Positions 9,326 to 17,566 are shown, numbered from the stretch's first letter. The stretch is DNA of 64,000 nt from an uncultured Clostridia bacterium (GCA_947167215.1 CAMVHE010000003.1:1-64000), one strand, 5' to 3'. A program made the numbers and translations. Notes: generated from the letters alone by a model not told the origin.

Positions 9326-9343
9326 ATTACACTCGTGTGTAAT
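9326..9343. promoter_or_regulatory. LacI-family operator O1
   Basis: ATTACACTCGTGTGTAAT is an 18-bp near-perfect palindrome (8 of 9 positions paired) centred on CG, the typical centre of LacI-family sites. It lies just downstream of the -10 box of the ABC operon promoter, so a bound repressor would block the start region. Confidence 0.75.
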
Positions 9344-9354
9344 CTGTTGAATAC

Positions 9355-9383
9355 AGTATACACACGAGTGTAATTAATGTCAA
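9355..9383 (-). promoter_or_regulatory. Promoter of the ABC-aldolase-NagA operon
   Basis: On the minus strand, TTGACA (9378-9383), exactly 17 bases of spacer, then TATACT (9355-9360). Operator O2 lies inside the spacer and O1 just downstream. It would drive the seven genes from the binding protein to the NagA-like deacetylase. Confidence 0.8.
9357..9374. promoter_or_regulatory. LacI-family operator O2
   Basis: TATACACACGAGTGTAAT matches the reverse complement of O1 at 16 of 18 positions. Its centre is 31 bases (about three helical turns) from that of O1, and it fills the spacer between the -35 and -10 boxes. Probably bound by the LacI-family protein encoded at 10941. Confidence 0.75.
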
Positions 9384-9445
9384 TAGTTTTTTGAAAATTT
9401 GTAAAAAAAGAGTATTCTCCAGAGCAAAAAAACAACTATATTTTC

Positions 9446-9454
9446 ATTACACAC
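9446..9454. promoter_or_regulatory. Possible auxiliary operator half-site
   Basis: ATTACACAC is a perfect copy of one operator half followed by the central G, but the other half is not conserved. It is about 89 bases upstream of O2 and beside the terminator of the isomerase gene, a distance suiting a looping auxiliary site. Could also be chance. Confidence 0.3.
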
Positions 9455-9477
9455 GAAAAAAGCGCCTTTCGGCGCTT
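9455..9477 (-). terminator. Terminator of the isomerase gene
   Basis: AAGCGCC/GGCGCTT arms (9460-9466 and 9471-9477) with a GAAA tetraloop on the minus strand, followed by TTTT. The stem begins inside the stop codon of the isomerase gene, separating it from the ABC operon, which has its own promoter. Confidence 0.8.
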
Positions 9478-10820
9478 CAGAGTTCGAGAACAGGAATGGA
9501 CATCAGACTGGCGGCTGTGCGAAGTTCTTCACGGTAATCTCCCCATAAGAGCACAACATGATGTGGGAAACCTTCGCAAATGAGGCGCTCTGCAATATCT
9601 CTTGCATTGTGATCCATACGGACAAAGGCCATGGAGCCCCGGGTATCGCGGTCCCGGTCCAGTGCTTCACCAGACATCAGTGCCATACGGTACTGGCCGT
9701 TATCATCATGGAGTCTGCAGATGGTAACCCTGCCTGGTTTCAGGGCTGTCCAGAATGCAGTGCCCTGCCCCAACAGAGGATGGTTGCGGATTTCAGGATG
9801 ATATTTCTCCTGGTGCAGACTGGGAGCGGCATTTCCGCAGTGCCAGAATGTCATAACGTTTTCTTCATCAATGACATTGATCATATCCGTAATGAAGGTT
9901 GGCTTTCCGGAGATGAAATACATCATCATCTGGGTGATCTCCGCATCCACATCTCCCTCACAGCCGACATGAATTCCTTCGTCTGTCAGCCGCCCGATCA
10001 CGGAGCAGGGAGTGGTATGCAGGTTGCCCATTTCCGGCCAGCATTTCAGAATAGCGCAGTCATAACCGTCTGTCTTCATCTGCTGCTTTAGGGCAAGGTA
10101 AAGGCGGCTGTGATTTTCAAGATGGCCTTCCGGGAGTTTTGAGGGATTCCAGCGTGCACTGACGTCAGCCATATCCGCTTCAACTTCTTCGGGATTCAGG
10201 GAAGCCATCACATCAAAAACTGTCTTCAAATCGGTTTCATTGATGCTTGCGCCGAAGGTACGGCGGATATCTGCCTCGTTGAAAGTAGACACGTAATAGT
10301 TAGTGGGCCGATAACCGAACAGACCGATGGAAAGGGAAGCCATGTTCTTTCTGACCAGATATCCGCGAAGGAGGGCAAGGACCTTTCCAGTGCCCCGGGG
10401 ATCCTCAATGCCGCCATAAACAGCATGGTAAGGATATCCCAGACGGTGAAGTGCAGATGCATTCATTGTCATGGAACATAGAGCATTTGCCAACAGACGT
10501 TCTTCCCTTTCGAAGGGAGGCTCATGGGGAGCCCAGAGAATGAGGGGAACCTGCATCTGCTGAACGATAGAGGCGGCAATGTCATCCCCTGTGAATGCGC
10601 CATATACCATGACGACGACATCGACAAGCTGGCGCTTCATTTCACGAATGGCTTCCTGAACTTCCATGGGGGTGGACAGCACATGCTCCGGAATAATTAC
10701 ATTCATGTCCGTTAGGTTTTCATTTGCCCAGGAACGATATTCCTGAAGACGTTGTTCAGGCAGAGGTCGGGGCCAGCGGCCGGACAGTGTGACGATGAGC
10801 CCCACATTGAGTTTTTGCAT
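9477..10820 (-). CDS. L-fucose/L-arabinose isomerase-family protein
   Basis: 447 residues of the L-fucose isomerase-related family (COG2407 type), metal-dependent aldose-ketose isomerases of the cytoplasm. The N-terminal Rossmann-like half starts LNVGLIVTLSGRWPRP; likely metal and catalytic acids are the Glu in STFNEADIRRTFG, the Asp in CEGDVDAEITQMM and the His in TFWHCGNAAPSL. The ATG at 10820 has GAGGTG eight bases upstream; an upstream TTG is in frame but has no ribosome site. Single-gene transcript, divergent from lacI and the kinase. It is probably induced with the rest of the cluster and may isomerise the free imported sugar, although the other genes suggest an amino-sugar route. Substrate unknown. 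Confidence 0.75.
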   Translation of the reverse strand: MQKLNVGLIVTLSGRWPRPLPEQRLQEYRSWANENLTDMNVIIPEHVLSTPMEVQEAIREMKRQLVDVVVMVYGAFTGDDIAASIVQQMQVPLILWAPHEPPFEREERLLANALCSMTMNASALHRLGYPYHAVYGGIEDPRGTGKVLALLRGYLVRKNMASLSIGLFGYRPTNYYVSTFNEADIRRTFGASINETDLKTVFDVMASLNPEEVEADMADVSARWNPSKLPEGHLENHSRLYLALKQQMKTDGYDCAILKCWPEMGNLHTTPCSVIGRLTDEGIHVGCEGDVDAEITQMMMYFISGKPTFITDMINVIDEENVMTFWHCGNAAPSLHQEKYHPEIRNHPLLGQGTAFWTALKPGRVTICRLHDDNGQYRMALMSGEALDRDRDTRGSMAFVRMDHNARDIAERLICEGFPHHVVLLWGDYREELRTAASLMSIPVLEL

Positions 10821-10862
10821 GAAAAACACCTCGATTTGCTGCAAAAATTAGGAAATAATAGG

Positions 10863-10880
10863 ACTTGACACGTGTGTAGC
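10863..10880. promoter_or_regulatory. LacI-family operator O3 (weaker)
   Basis: ACTTGACACGTGTGTAGC, centred on CG, keeps the CACGTGTGTA core of O1/O2 but matches the consensus at only about 13 of 18 positions. It covers the -35 box of the lacI promoter and the probable start site of the isomerase promoter, so one bound repressor would affect both genes. Confidence 0.55.
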
Positions 10881-10893
10881 ATGTGATTATACT
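10865..10893 (+). promoter_or_regulatory. Promoter of lacI-kinase operon
   Basis: TTGACA (10865-10870), 17 bases, TATACT (10888-10893). Its -10 box shares four bases with the -10 box of the opposing isomerase promoter. Confidence 0.8.
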
Positions 10894-10914
10894 GACACGG
10901 AAATGTTTTGTCAA
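10886..10914 (-). promoter_or_regulatory. Promoter of the isomerase gene
   Basis: On the minus strand, TTGACA (10909-10914), 17 bases, TATAAT (10886-10891). The whole element overlaps the divergent lacI promoter so that the two -10 boxes nearly coincide. Confidence 0.8.
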
Positions 10915-10940
10915 GATGTTCAGAAAAGGGGGACAGAGAG

Positions 10941-11963
10941 ATGAGAGCACCATCAAGAAAAGATGTGGCGGAGCGGGCTGGCGTCTCGGAAACGATTGTC
11001 TCTTATGTGATAAACAACAATCGCCCGGTATCCCAGGAAAAAAGAGAGAGGGTACTGAAAGCGGTCAAGGAACTGAACTACCGCCCCAACAGCAGTGCAC
11101 GTGCACTGAAAGGAAAGAGTAACCGACATATTCTGTTCATTGCTGAAAAGATTGAAAATGAGTATTTCGGCAGGCTGGTAAGGGAAATTGACCAGTGCGC
11201 CTATGACCGCGGATATATGGTATCTCTGATGGCAGCAAGAAATAACCAGGAGTTTATCCAGAGAATCATTTCCCGCACCTTTGATGCGGTGGTTATTTCT
11301 TCTGCAAGCATTGATGAAAGCTACGTTCAGCAATTGATCGATGCCGGTATTCCAGTGGTTCTGCTGATGAACCGGGATTATGGAACCCTGAAGGGAGAAT
11401 TTGCGAGAATATATACGGGAAATGAATCCGGGATCATGCATGCAACCAGGATGTTGGTGGAAAGCGGATGCAGATGTCTGTGCTATGTGGACCGTGTCAG
11501 CCAGAATAACCATTTTTCCGACAGGAGGGATATGCGTTACCGGGGATTCTGCAATCAGATGGAAGCAATGGGCATGAAAATGCCCCCATACACGCTCGTA
11601 TCCCAGTGCAGGGATTACGAAGCTCTTCACAGAAAGGTATGTGCCCTGATTGAAGAACATCCGGAGATCGATGGTTTTGTATGCCGTAATGATCATCTTG
11701 CATGTGTGGTCATGTCGGCGGTACATAGTATGGGGAAAAGCATTCCGGAAGAAATCTGCATTGTTGGCTTTGATAATTCGTCCATGTGCACCGTTGTTCA
11801 GCCGGCCCTTTCTTCCATTGATTTTGACCGTCATAAGATTTCAGCGGCTATTATTGAGATGATTGAAAGCATGGTCGAAGGAGGAAACATCCGGGAACAG
11901 CATTTTGCCACCAATCTGGTTCTGAGGGGTTCTACAAGACCGGATTCCAAAAAAGAAAGCTGA
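10941..11963 (+). CDS. LacI-family transcriptional regulator
   Basis: 340 residues. The N-terminal helix-turn-helix reads SRKDVAERAGVSETIVSYVINNNRPVS and the hinge RPNSSARALKGK; the rest is a periplasmic-binding-protein-like effector domain ending in LVLRGSTRP. It should bind the CG-centred operators at 9326, 9357 and 10863, repressing the sugar genes until a sugar or sugar phosphate binds. ATG at 10941 follows AAAAGGGGGACAGAGAG; a frame extension to 10908 has no ribosome site. First gene of a two-gene operon with the phosphofructokinase-like gene, 27 bases apart; O3 suggests autoregulation. Confidence 0.9.
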   Translation: MRAPSRKDVAERAGVSETIVSYVINNNRPVSQEKRERVLKAVKELNYRPNSSARALKGKSNRHILFIAEKIENEYFGRLVREIDQCAYDRGYMVSLMAARNNQEFIQRIISRTFDAVVISSASIDESYVQQLIDAGIPVVLLMNRDYGTLKGEFARIYTGNESGIMHATRMLVESGCRCLCYVDRVSQNNHFSDRRDMRYRGFCNQMEAMGMKMPPYTLVSQCRDYEALHRKVCALIEEHPEIDGFVCRNDHLACVVMSAVHSMGKSIPEEICIVGFDNSSMCTVVQPALSSIDFDRHKISAAIIEMIESMVEGGNIREQHFATNLVLRGSTRPDSKKES

Positions 11964-11990
11964 TTTGTCAGCATAGAAAGGAAATCTTCC

Positions 11991-13154
11991 ATGGAAAAAG
12001 GAAAACTGCTTGTCATACATGGCGGAGCTCCAACGGCAGTAATGAATGCCTCCCTGGTAGGCGTACTGAAGGCGGCGGCAAGGCAGGAGGCCATTACCGG
12101 CGTTTTGGGGGCAAACGGAGGAACAGGAGGAGTTCTGTCAGGAAAATTTATCGACCTTACGACATTTCCGAAGGATAATCTTTCCCGGCTTGCCATGACG
12201 CCAGGCAGCGCAATCGGGACTTCCAGAACGCCGCTTTATGCACCGGAGTACGAAAGAATGCGGGAGGTCCTTCTGGCAAATGATATACGATATGTGCTGA
12301 TGAACGGCGGAAACGGGACCATGGATACCTGCGGAAAACTGGCGGCAGCCTGCGCAGCGGACGGCATCCTGGTGGGAGGCATTCCGAAAACGATCGATAA
12401 CGATATTGCAGAGACGGACCATGCACCGGGGTATGGAAGCGCGGCGCGTTATCTGGCAGCAACTGTCAGCGAGATTGCGCAGGACCTGCATGGACTTCCG
12501 ATTCATGTCTGTATAGTAGAGGCGATGGGACGAAACGCGGGATGGCTGGCAGCTGCCTCTGCACTGGCGATGGAAGGAGGGTATGGACCGGATCTTATCT
12601 ATCTGCCGGAGAGGGACTTTGATGAAGATGCTTTTCTTGCCGATGTGCAGGAAGTATACAGAAAAAAGGGGTGTGCGCTGGTGGTAGCCAGCGAAGGATT
12701 GCATAAAGCAGGCGGAGAACCCATTGTAGAACCTATTTTCAGGACCGACAGAGCGGTCTATTATGGAGATGTCAGCGCGCATCTGGCAAATCTGGTTATC
12801 CGCAGGCTGGGAATCAAGGCACGCAGTGAAAAGCCCGGTATCTGCGGGCGTGCGAGCTTTGCACATCAGTCTCCCGTAGACAGGATGGAAGCGGAAGCAG
12901 CGGGTATGGCAGCGGTGCAGATGGTAGCAGGAGGGCGCAGCGGTGCCATGATTTCTTTTAATCGTCTGCAGGGAGACAATTACAGGATAGACCTGAATGA
13001 AGTTCCCATTGAAAAGGTCATGATGGTTGAAAGAAAGATGCCGCGGGATATGATCAGCCAGGAAGGCAATGGGGTGACAGAGAAATTTACCAAATGGTGC
13101 ATGCCGCTGTTGGGCGGTCCGCTGCCATCGTTTTTCCATTTTCCAGAAAGATGA
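11991..13154 (+). CDS. 6-phosphofructokinase-family sugar phosphate kinase
   Basis: 387 residues of the PfkA superfamily. Motifs: GGAPTAVMNASL near the N-terminus, GGNGTMDT, GGIPKTIDNDI with the catalytic Asp pair, and EAMGRNAGW. The PKTIDND Lys and the GRNAGW style are those of the pyrophosphate-dependent clade, but the donor-deciding position (Asp in GGDDS/GGNDS enzymes) is Gly, as in ATP-dependent enzymes. It would phosphorylate a ketose-6-phosphate at C1, here probably tagatose- or a modified fructose-6-phosphate, feeding the class II aldolase. Coupled to lacI and ended by a strong terminator. Donor use is a prediction. Confidence 0.8.
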   Translation: MEKGKLLVIHGGAPTAVMNASLVGVLKAAARQEAITGVLGANGGTGGVLSGKFIDLTTFPKDNLSRLAMTPGSAIGTSRTPLYAPEYERMREVLLANDIRYVLMNGGNGTMDTCGKLAAACAADGILVGGIPKTIDNDIAETDHAPGYGSAARYLAATVSEIAQDLHGLPIHVCIVEAMGRNAGWLAAASALAMEGGYGPDLIYLPERDFDEDAFLADVQEVYRKKGCALVVASEGLHKAGGEPIVEPIFRTDRAVYYGDVSAHLANLVIRRLGIKARSEKPGICGRASFAHQSPVDRMEAEAAGMAAVQMVAGGRSGAMISFNRLQGDNYRIDLNEVPIEKVMMVERKMPRDMISQEGNGVTEKFTKWCMPLLGGPLPSFFHFPER

Positions 13155-13167
13155 AGAACTTACAGAG

Positions 13168-13196
13168 GCTGGGATGCAAACATCCCGGCTTTTTTA
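13168..13196 (+). terminator. Terminator of lacI-kinase operon
   Basis: GCTGGGATG / CATCCCGGC arms (13168-13176, 13181-13189) with a CAAA loop followed by seven T. The rest of the 290-base gap to the next gene is A/T-rich with a TATAAT-like box near 13398 that may serve the MATE gene. Confidence 0.85.
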
Positions 13197-13445
13197 TTTG
13201 GGGTAAAAGGAGAATAACTATAAAGAAAAATTTGGCCACCAAAAGGATTTGTTTGACACAAGAACAAAAAAGGAAAAGAAAGAAACCTGCAGGGGAGGGA
13301 GAAAAGACTCGAAATTGACAATTTAATATCAACCATAAAGTTTTCTTTGACTGACCAAACGATTTCTTTCTTTTAAAAAATTATGAATAAAATATAATGT
13401 CTCATATCGTAAGAAACGGCAGTCTGAAGCCAAGGAGGTAATGTC

Positions 13446-14888
13446 ATGAAAGACAAAAGAACACAGGAACTGTTTGAAAATTCGCCAATTTTTCAGGCAA
13501 TCCTGAAACTTGCACTGCCGACGATGATCGGCCAGATGATTGTTGTTCTTTATAATATGGCAGATACCTTCTATATTGGCCTTGTTAGGAACGATGCAAT
13601 GCTGGCGGCCGTCACGGTGTGTACGCCAGCTTTTATGTTTTTATCGGCCATTTCCAACCTGTTTGGTGTTGGAGGTGCTTCAGCAATAGCCCGCGCGCTT
13701 GGCAGAAAGGACCAGCAGAGTGCGAAAAAAAGCTCTTCTTTCAGTTTCTATGGATGCGTATTTGTGACTCTTGCATACTCGCTCGGCGTTGGCTTTTTCC
13801 TTCACAATATGGTGAATCTGCTGGGAGGCATCGATGCTCAGGTGCATGAATATGCCTGCAGCTATATGTTGATTACGGTGGTCATTGGAGGAATGGCGAC
13901 TTCCATGAATGCGCTGCTTGCCCATCTTATCCGGTCCGAAGGCAGGGCAATCCATGCATCCATTGGCGTGGCCTTAGGCGGTGCGCTGAACATCCTACTT
14001 GACCCGCTTTTCATGTTTGTGATCTATCCTGCAGGACAGGAGCTCTCCGGTGCTGCAACTGCTACTGCGCTGTCCAACCTGCTTGCGCTGCTTTACTTTG
14101 TTGCTGTTCTGATGAAGAACCATAAGAAGTCAGTACTTCGTTTTCGTTGGGATATTTCCATTTTTTCAACTCCGCTGCCTAGGGAGATTCTGCTGATCGG
14201 CATGCCTGCCTGTGTGATGACGCTCTTTGAAAACATCTCTTTTTCTGTCATGGATGCGTTGACTGCGGGTCACGGCATGAGTTACCAGGCCGGCCTTGGA
14301 GTTGCCAAGAAAGTCAATATGCTGGCTCACTGCATTGTGCGAGGACTCTCGCAGGGCGTGCTGCCGCTTATAGCTTATAACTATGCGTCCGGAAACAAGA
14401 AACGTATGTCAGAATCAATCCGAATTTCAGAGATGTTGGCCGTTTCACTTGCCGGCATCTGTACACTTGCCAGCCTGGTCTTCGGAAAACAGCTGGTTGG
14501 GCTGTTTATCCATCATGGCGGGGCTTCTATGAATCATGGTGTGATGTATCTGCGAATTTTGTGCTTGGGCTGTCCGTTTTCTGCATTGGCATATGTACTT
14601 ATTTCCGTTTTTCAGGCGACCAAGCGCGGTACTCAGTCTCTGATTCTTGCATTGTTACGCAAAGGCATTGTGGATATTCCGCTGCTTTTCCTTTTCAACC
14701 ATTTATTCTTCCCATATGGTCTTGCATGGGCAACGCCGGTGGCTGATATCCTCTGTTCATTTATTGCGATGATTCTTTATTATCGTTTTGCGGAATCGAC
14801 AGGTATCAGTGCAAAAGTTCTGCACGTCCTGAAGCATCGCATTCGGATGTCTTCTCCCATGGTGCATTCTACAATGAAGAGATTTTAA
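13446..14888 (+). CDS. MATE family efflux transporter
   Basis: 480 residues with about twelve membrane segments in two homologous halves, a multidrug and toxin extrusion (MATE) protein of the DinF/NorM superfamily, exchanging Na+ or H+ for cationic compounds. The opening FQAILKLALPTMIGQMIVVLYNMADTFYIG is characteristic, and GGASAIARALGRKD and LDPLFMFVI also fit. AAGGAGG precedes the ATG by six bases. A terminator follows, then a LysR-family gene on the same strand which may or may not be its regulator. The substrate cannot be read from the sequence. Confidence 0.9.
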   Translation: MKDKRTQELFENSPIFQAILKLALPTMIGQMIVVLYNMADTFYIGLVRNDAMLAAVTVCTPAFMFLSAISNLFGVGGASAIARALGRKDQQSAKKSSSFSFYGCVFVTLAYSLGVGFFLHNMVNLLGGIDAQVHEYACSYMLITVVIGGMATSMNALLAHLIRSEGRAIHASIGVALGGALNILLDPLFMFVIYPAGQELSGAATATALSNLLALLYFVAVLMKNHKKSVLRFRWDISIFSTPLPREILLIGMPACVMTLFENISFSVMDALTAGHGMSYQAGLGVAKKVNMLAHCIVRGLSQGVLPLIAYNYASGNKKRMSESIRISEMLAVSLAGICTLASLVFGKQLVGLFIHHGGASMNHGVMYLRILCLGCPFSALAYVLISVFQATKRGTQSLILALLRKGIVDIPLLFLFNHLFFPYGLAWATPVADILCSFIAMILYYRFAESTGISAKVLHVLKHRIRMSSPMVHSTMKRF

Positions 14889-14890
14889 AA

Positions 14891-14952
14891 AAGATAGTCG
14901 GAAAGGATTTCGCTATACTTTTAACGGAATCATCTTTCCGATATCTTTTTTT
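14891..14952 (+). terminator. Terminator after the MATE gene
   Basis: AAGATAGTCGGAAAG (14891-14905) pairs with CTTTCCGATATCTT (14934-14947) with one bulged G and a 28-nt loop, followed by eight T. Confidence 0.75.
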
Positions 14953-15010
14953 TCATTTTTCTGTTACAATTATGATATGACACTTTTGAAAGCGAGAGGA
15001 GGTGAGAATC

Positions 15011-15919
15011 ATGATTGATCAAAAGCTATATACCTTGCTCAAAGTTTATGAGACTGGCAATTTCACGAGAGCTGCAGCGCAGCTGTCACTGACTCAGCCT
15101 GCTGTCAGTCAGCATATCAAGCAGATTGAACAGGAGCTGGGTATCCACATCTTTGAACGGGTGAACAACGAGCTGAGACCAACCAGTGAAGGAATGGTGG
15201 TCATCAAATATGTGAAGCGGATGATCTCTCTTTACAACAATATGAAAAGAGATCTTGCAAAAGAAAGAAACCAGATGACAAGCCTTACTGTGGGAATTAC
15301 CCACACAGCCGAGAGTAATGCCATTGCTGAGGCTCTGGCAAAGTACGCCTCGTCCCGCGACGGAGTTAACATCCGCCTTAAAACAGACACGATCGAAAAC
15401 CTCTATCGCATGCTCAAAACGTATGAAATCGACTTTGCAGTAGCTGAAGGAAAGCTTAATGAGCCGAGTTTCCGCTATTTACTGCTGGACACGGACAGCT
15501 TGATTGTAGCTGTTTCGCCAGACCATCCACTGGCTTCCCAGAGAATGGTGAAGATCAATGAATTAAAAAAAGAAAAGCTGATTCTACGCCTTCCGGATTC
15601 CAGTACAACCCGACTGTTCGTCAGTTCTTTGCAGAGTAGGAATCTGCATCTGAATGATTTCAATGTGGTGCTCGAAGTGGACAATATTGCCACTATCAAA
15701 GACCTCATCCGCAGAAACTTTGGAGTATCGATTCTGCCCAAAAGTGCCTGTCTTGATGAAATGCGGAAGAACAAGATTGTTGTCCTTCCTATTGAGAACC
15801 TCAGCATGGTACGTGAGATTAATATTATTTATTCCCAGGATTTTGATCATCCCGAGCTCCTGCATGATATTATGAAAGATTATAATGAAGCGCAGAGTTT
15901 TGCACACATTTCTCTTTGA
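15011..15919 (+). CDS. LysR-family transcriptional regulator
   Basis: 302 residues with the LysR layout: N-terminal winged helix-turn-helix (YETGNFTRAAAQLSLTQPAVSQHIKQIEQELG) and C-terminal effector-binding domain of the periplasmic-binding-protein type (VGITHTAESNAIAE onward, with the FAVAEG and VSPDHPL segments). The ATG at 15011 has AGGAGGTG seven bases upstream; a GTG three codons earlier lies inside that ribosome site. It sits behind the MATE terminator and ahead of a divergent-strand operon ending at 16062. The target is unknown; control of the MATE gene or autoregulation are the simplest guesses. Confidence 0.9.
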   Translation: MIDQKLYTLLKVYETGNFTRAAAQLSLTQPAVSQHIKQIEQELGIHIFERVNNELRPTSEGMVVIKYVKRMISLYNNMKRDLAKERNQMTSLTVGITHTAESNAIAEALAKYASSRDGVNIRLKTDTIENLYRMLKTYEIDFAVAEGKLNEPSFRYLLLDTDSLIVAVSPDHPLASQRMVKINELKKEKLILRLPDSSTTRLFVSSLQSRNLHLNDFNVVLEVDNIATIKDLIRRNFGVSILPKSACLDEMRKNKIVVLPIENLSMVREINIIYSQDFDHPELLHDIMKDYNEAQSFAHISL

Positions 15920-15999
15920 TGCTAATTTCTTTCATTTGGGATTTTCCAGACTGGGACCTCTGAAAACCAGTGTAAAGCTGAACGAAAATACTATAAATA

Positions 16000-16034
16000 A
16001 AAGAGACTTTGCAGAAAATGCAAGGTCTCTTTTT
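16000..16034. terminator. Bidirectional terminator between convergent genes
   Basis: AAAGAGAC-TTTGC and GCAAGGTCTCTTT pair around GAAAAT, with T runs on both strands. It separates the LysR gene from the converging SGNH gene. Confidence 0.8.
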
Positions 16035-16061
16035 AACGGAAATAGCAGCTATGATTGATTT

Positions 16062-17558
16062 TTAAAGCGAATAGGAAAGGAAAGCCACCGGAGAATCTGA
16101 GCGGTCATCCATCACCAACAACAGAATATCTGCATCCGGGCGACGGTAATCTGTAATGACCGAATCCTGAGTCAGTGAGATCGAAAAGTCTTCCTCATCA
16201 AAATTGCAGGTGAGCTCACCGAAAGAGGTGCTGCAGGCTGCAGTACCGTTGGAGCTGCAGAATTCCTTTGGAGAAGAGGGATCCTCTGCTACAAGGAAAT
16301 AACCATCTCCGGAAGCAATGGCATCTTCCAGGGAAGAAAGCGGGAAGATTCCGTCTGACCATTTGGCAAAGGCATCTTCTTCATAAATGTGTTCCCGGAG
16401 GATGTTCTGAAGAAGCGTTATCAGGGTTTCATTACTGTATATTGGACAATCCTGACGAAGGGCGATGACAGGCTGCAGATGCGGGTCATGCAGCATCATG
16501 AGAACGGTCTTCAGATCCGTCTCTTCGGAAAGATAGGAGTATTTGAACTGGCGGTATGCATCGTAATCGTCATTCCAGTGAGTATAGGCAGGATCCTGTC
16601 TGCGGTCAGGAAGGCTGTAATGTTCTGTCAGATAGCGTCCGAGATAGTCTGTGACCTTGCGGGCCCCGGATGGATTAAGATGGGAGAAGGAATCAAAGCA
16701 GTCAACGGAATAGTCCACTACCTGGTCAAGATATACAAAATCAATGTAAGGCACGCCATAGGCCTCGGCAAGACCGTATACGGCGTTGGCATCCATCTGC
16801 TGCTCTTCCGTGGAAGGGTAAGGCAAATGCGTCAGTAGAATTTCAATACCCTTTGACTGACAGGTTTCAATAATTCTTATCAGGTATTCATATCCAAGAC
16901 CATCAGGGGAATTGGCCATCCAGTCGTCAATGATGTCGTAATCATTGGGAGTAGCAACATTCATGGCCATGAGAGCACCTTTTTGCACATTGTAGACAGG
17001 GTGCAGGTCGTTTTCCGTGAGTTCACTCCAGCGGGAATGGTATTTTGCCAGTTTGAAGTAATATTCAAAGCGCAGGTCTCGATATTCATTTCCATCATCA
17101 TCTGCAGCATATGGAGGAGTGTTCATCAGGTCTTCTATGGCAGCGACCTTGGTCCTGCTGATTGGATAGGCATCAAGAGCGTTATGTGCATCACTGCTGC
17201 TTCCTGTCAGACGCATGTTTGCTCCGACATCCATGATATCCATGACTACTATCCTGGGAGAGGCATAATCAAGTGCCAGCATGAGAGACCAGTAACTGAG
17301 GGGAAGCGTGTTGCCAACACTGGCAATATTATAGGAAGCAATGCCGTATTTGTCCCAGAGCTCCATGGGGAAGACATCGTTGATCATGTGACTGTCTCCC
17401 AGAAAAAGCACATCCATTTCCTGTGCTGTGTCAAAAAAGGGCTGAAAACGTGAAATCGCATTCTTACGTTCTGTCAGACGGGAAACTCCGAGGAGACAGG
17501 AAACCAGCAGACAGATGAAGAGGAGGCCCAACAGGACATTTTTGCATTTTCTGAACAT
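16062..17558 (-). CDS. SGNH-hydrolase-like, AlgX/DltD-type membrane-anchored protein
   Basis: 498 residues. One N-terminal membrane anchor (LLGLLFICLLVSCLLGV), then an outside domain with SGNH hydrolase landmarks: block I LFLGDSHMI with the catalytic Ser and a C-terminal FSHLNPSGARKVTDYL with the expected Asp/His region. Such proteins (AlgX, DltD, PatB) work with an MBOAT protein to move acyl groups onto cell-wall or extracellular polysaccharides. The MBOAT partner is directly upstream. The ATG at 17558 has GAGG six bases ahead, inside the MBOAT stop region; a TTG at 17570 is also in frame. The acceptor polymer is unknown. Last gene of the trio. Confidence 0.75.
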   Translation of the reverse strand: MFRKCKNVLLGLLFICLLVSCLLGVSRLTERKNAISRFQPFFDTAQEMDVLFLGDSHMINDVFPMELWDKYGIASYNIASVGNTLPLSYWSLMLALDYASPRIVVMDIMDVGANMRLTGSSSDAHNALDAYPISRTKVAAIEDLMNTPPYAADDDGNEYRDLRFEYYFKLAKYHSRWSELTENDLHPVYNVQKGALMAMNVATPNDYDIIDDWMANSPDGLGYEYLIRIIETCQSKGIEILLTHLPYPSTEEQQMDANAVYGLAEAYGVPYIDFVYLDQVVDYSVDCFDSFSHLNPSGARKVTDYLGRYLTEHYSLPDRRQDPAYTHWNDDYDAYRQFKYSYLSEETDLKTVLMMLHDPHLQPVIALRQDCPIYSNETLITLLQNILREHIYEEDAFAKWSDGIFPLSSLEDAIASGDGYFLVAEDPSSPKEFCSSNGTAACSTSFGELTCNFDEEDFSISLTQDSVITDYRRPDADILLLVMDDRSDSPVAFLSYSL

Positions 17559-17566
17559 GGTAAACC

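Noticed and set aside
2271..13154. The cluster as a standard sulfoquinovose pathway
   Set aside because: No sulfoquinovosidase, sulfolactaldehyde reductase or transaldolase is present, and NagA/AgaS-like genes point to an amino sugar. Only the presence of a TSUP exporter and isomerase recalls those pathways.
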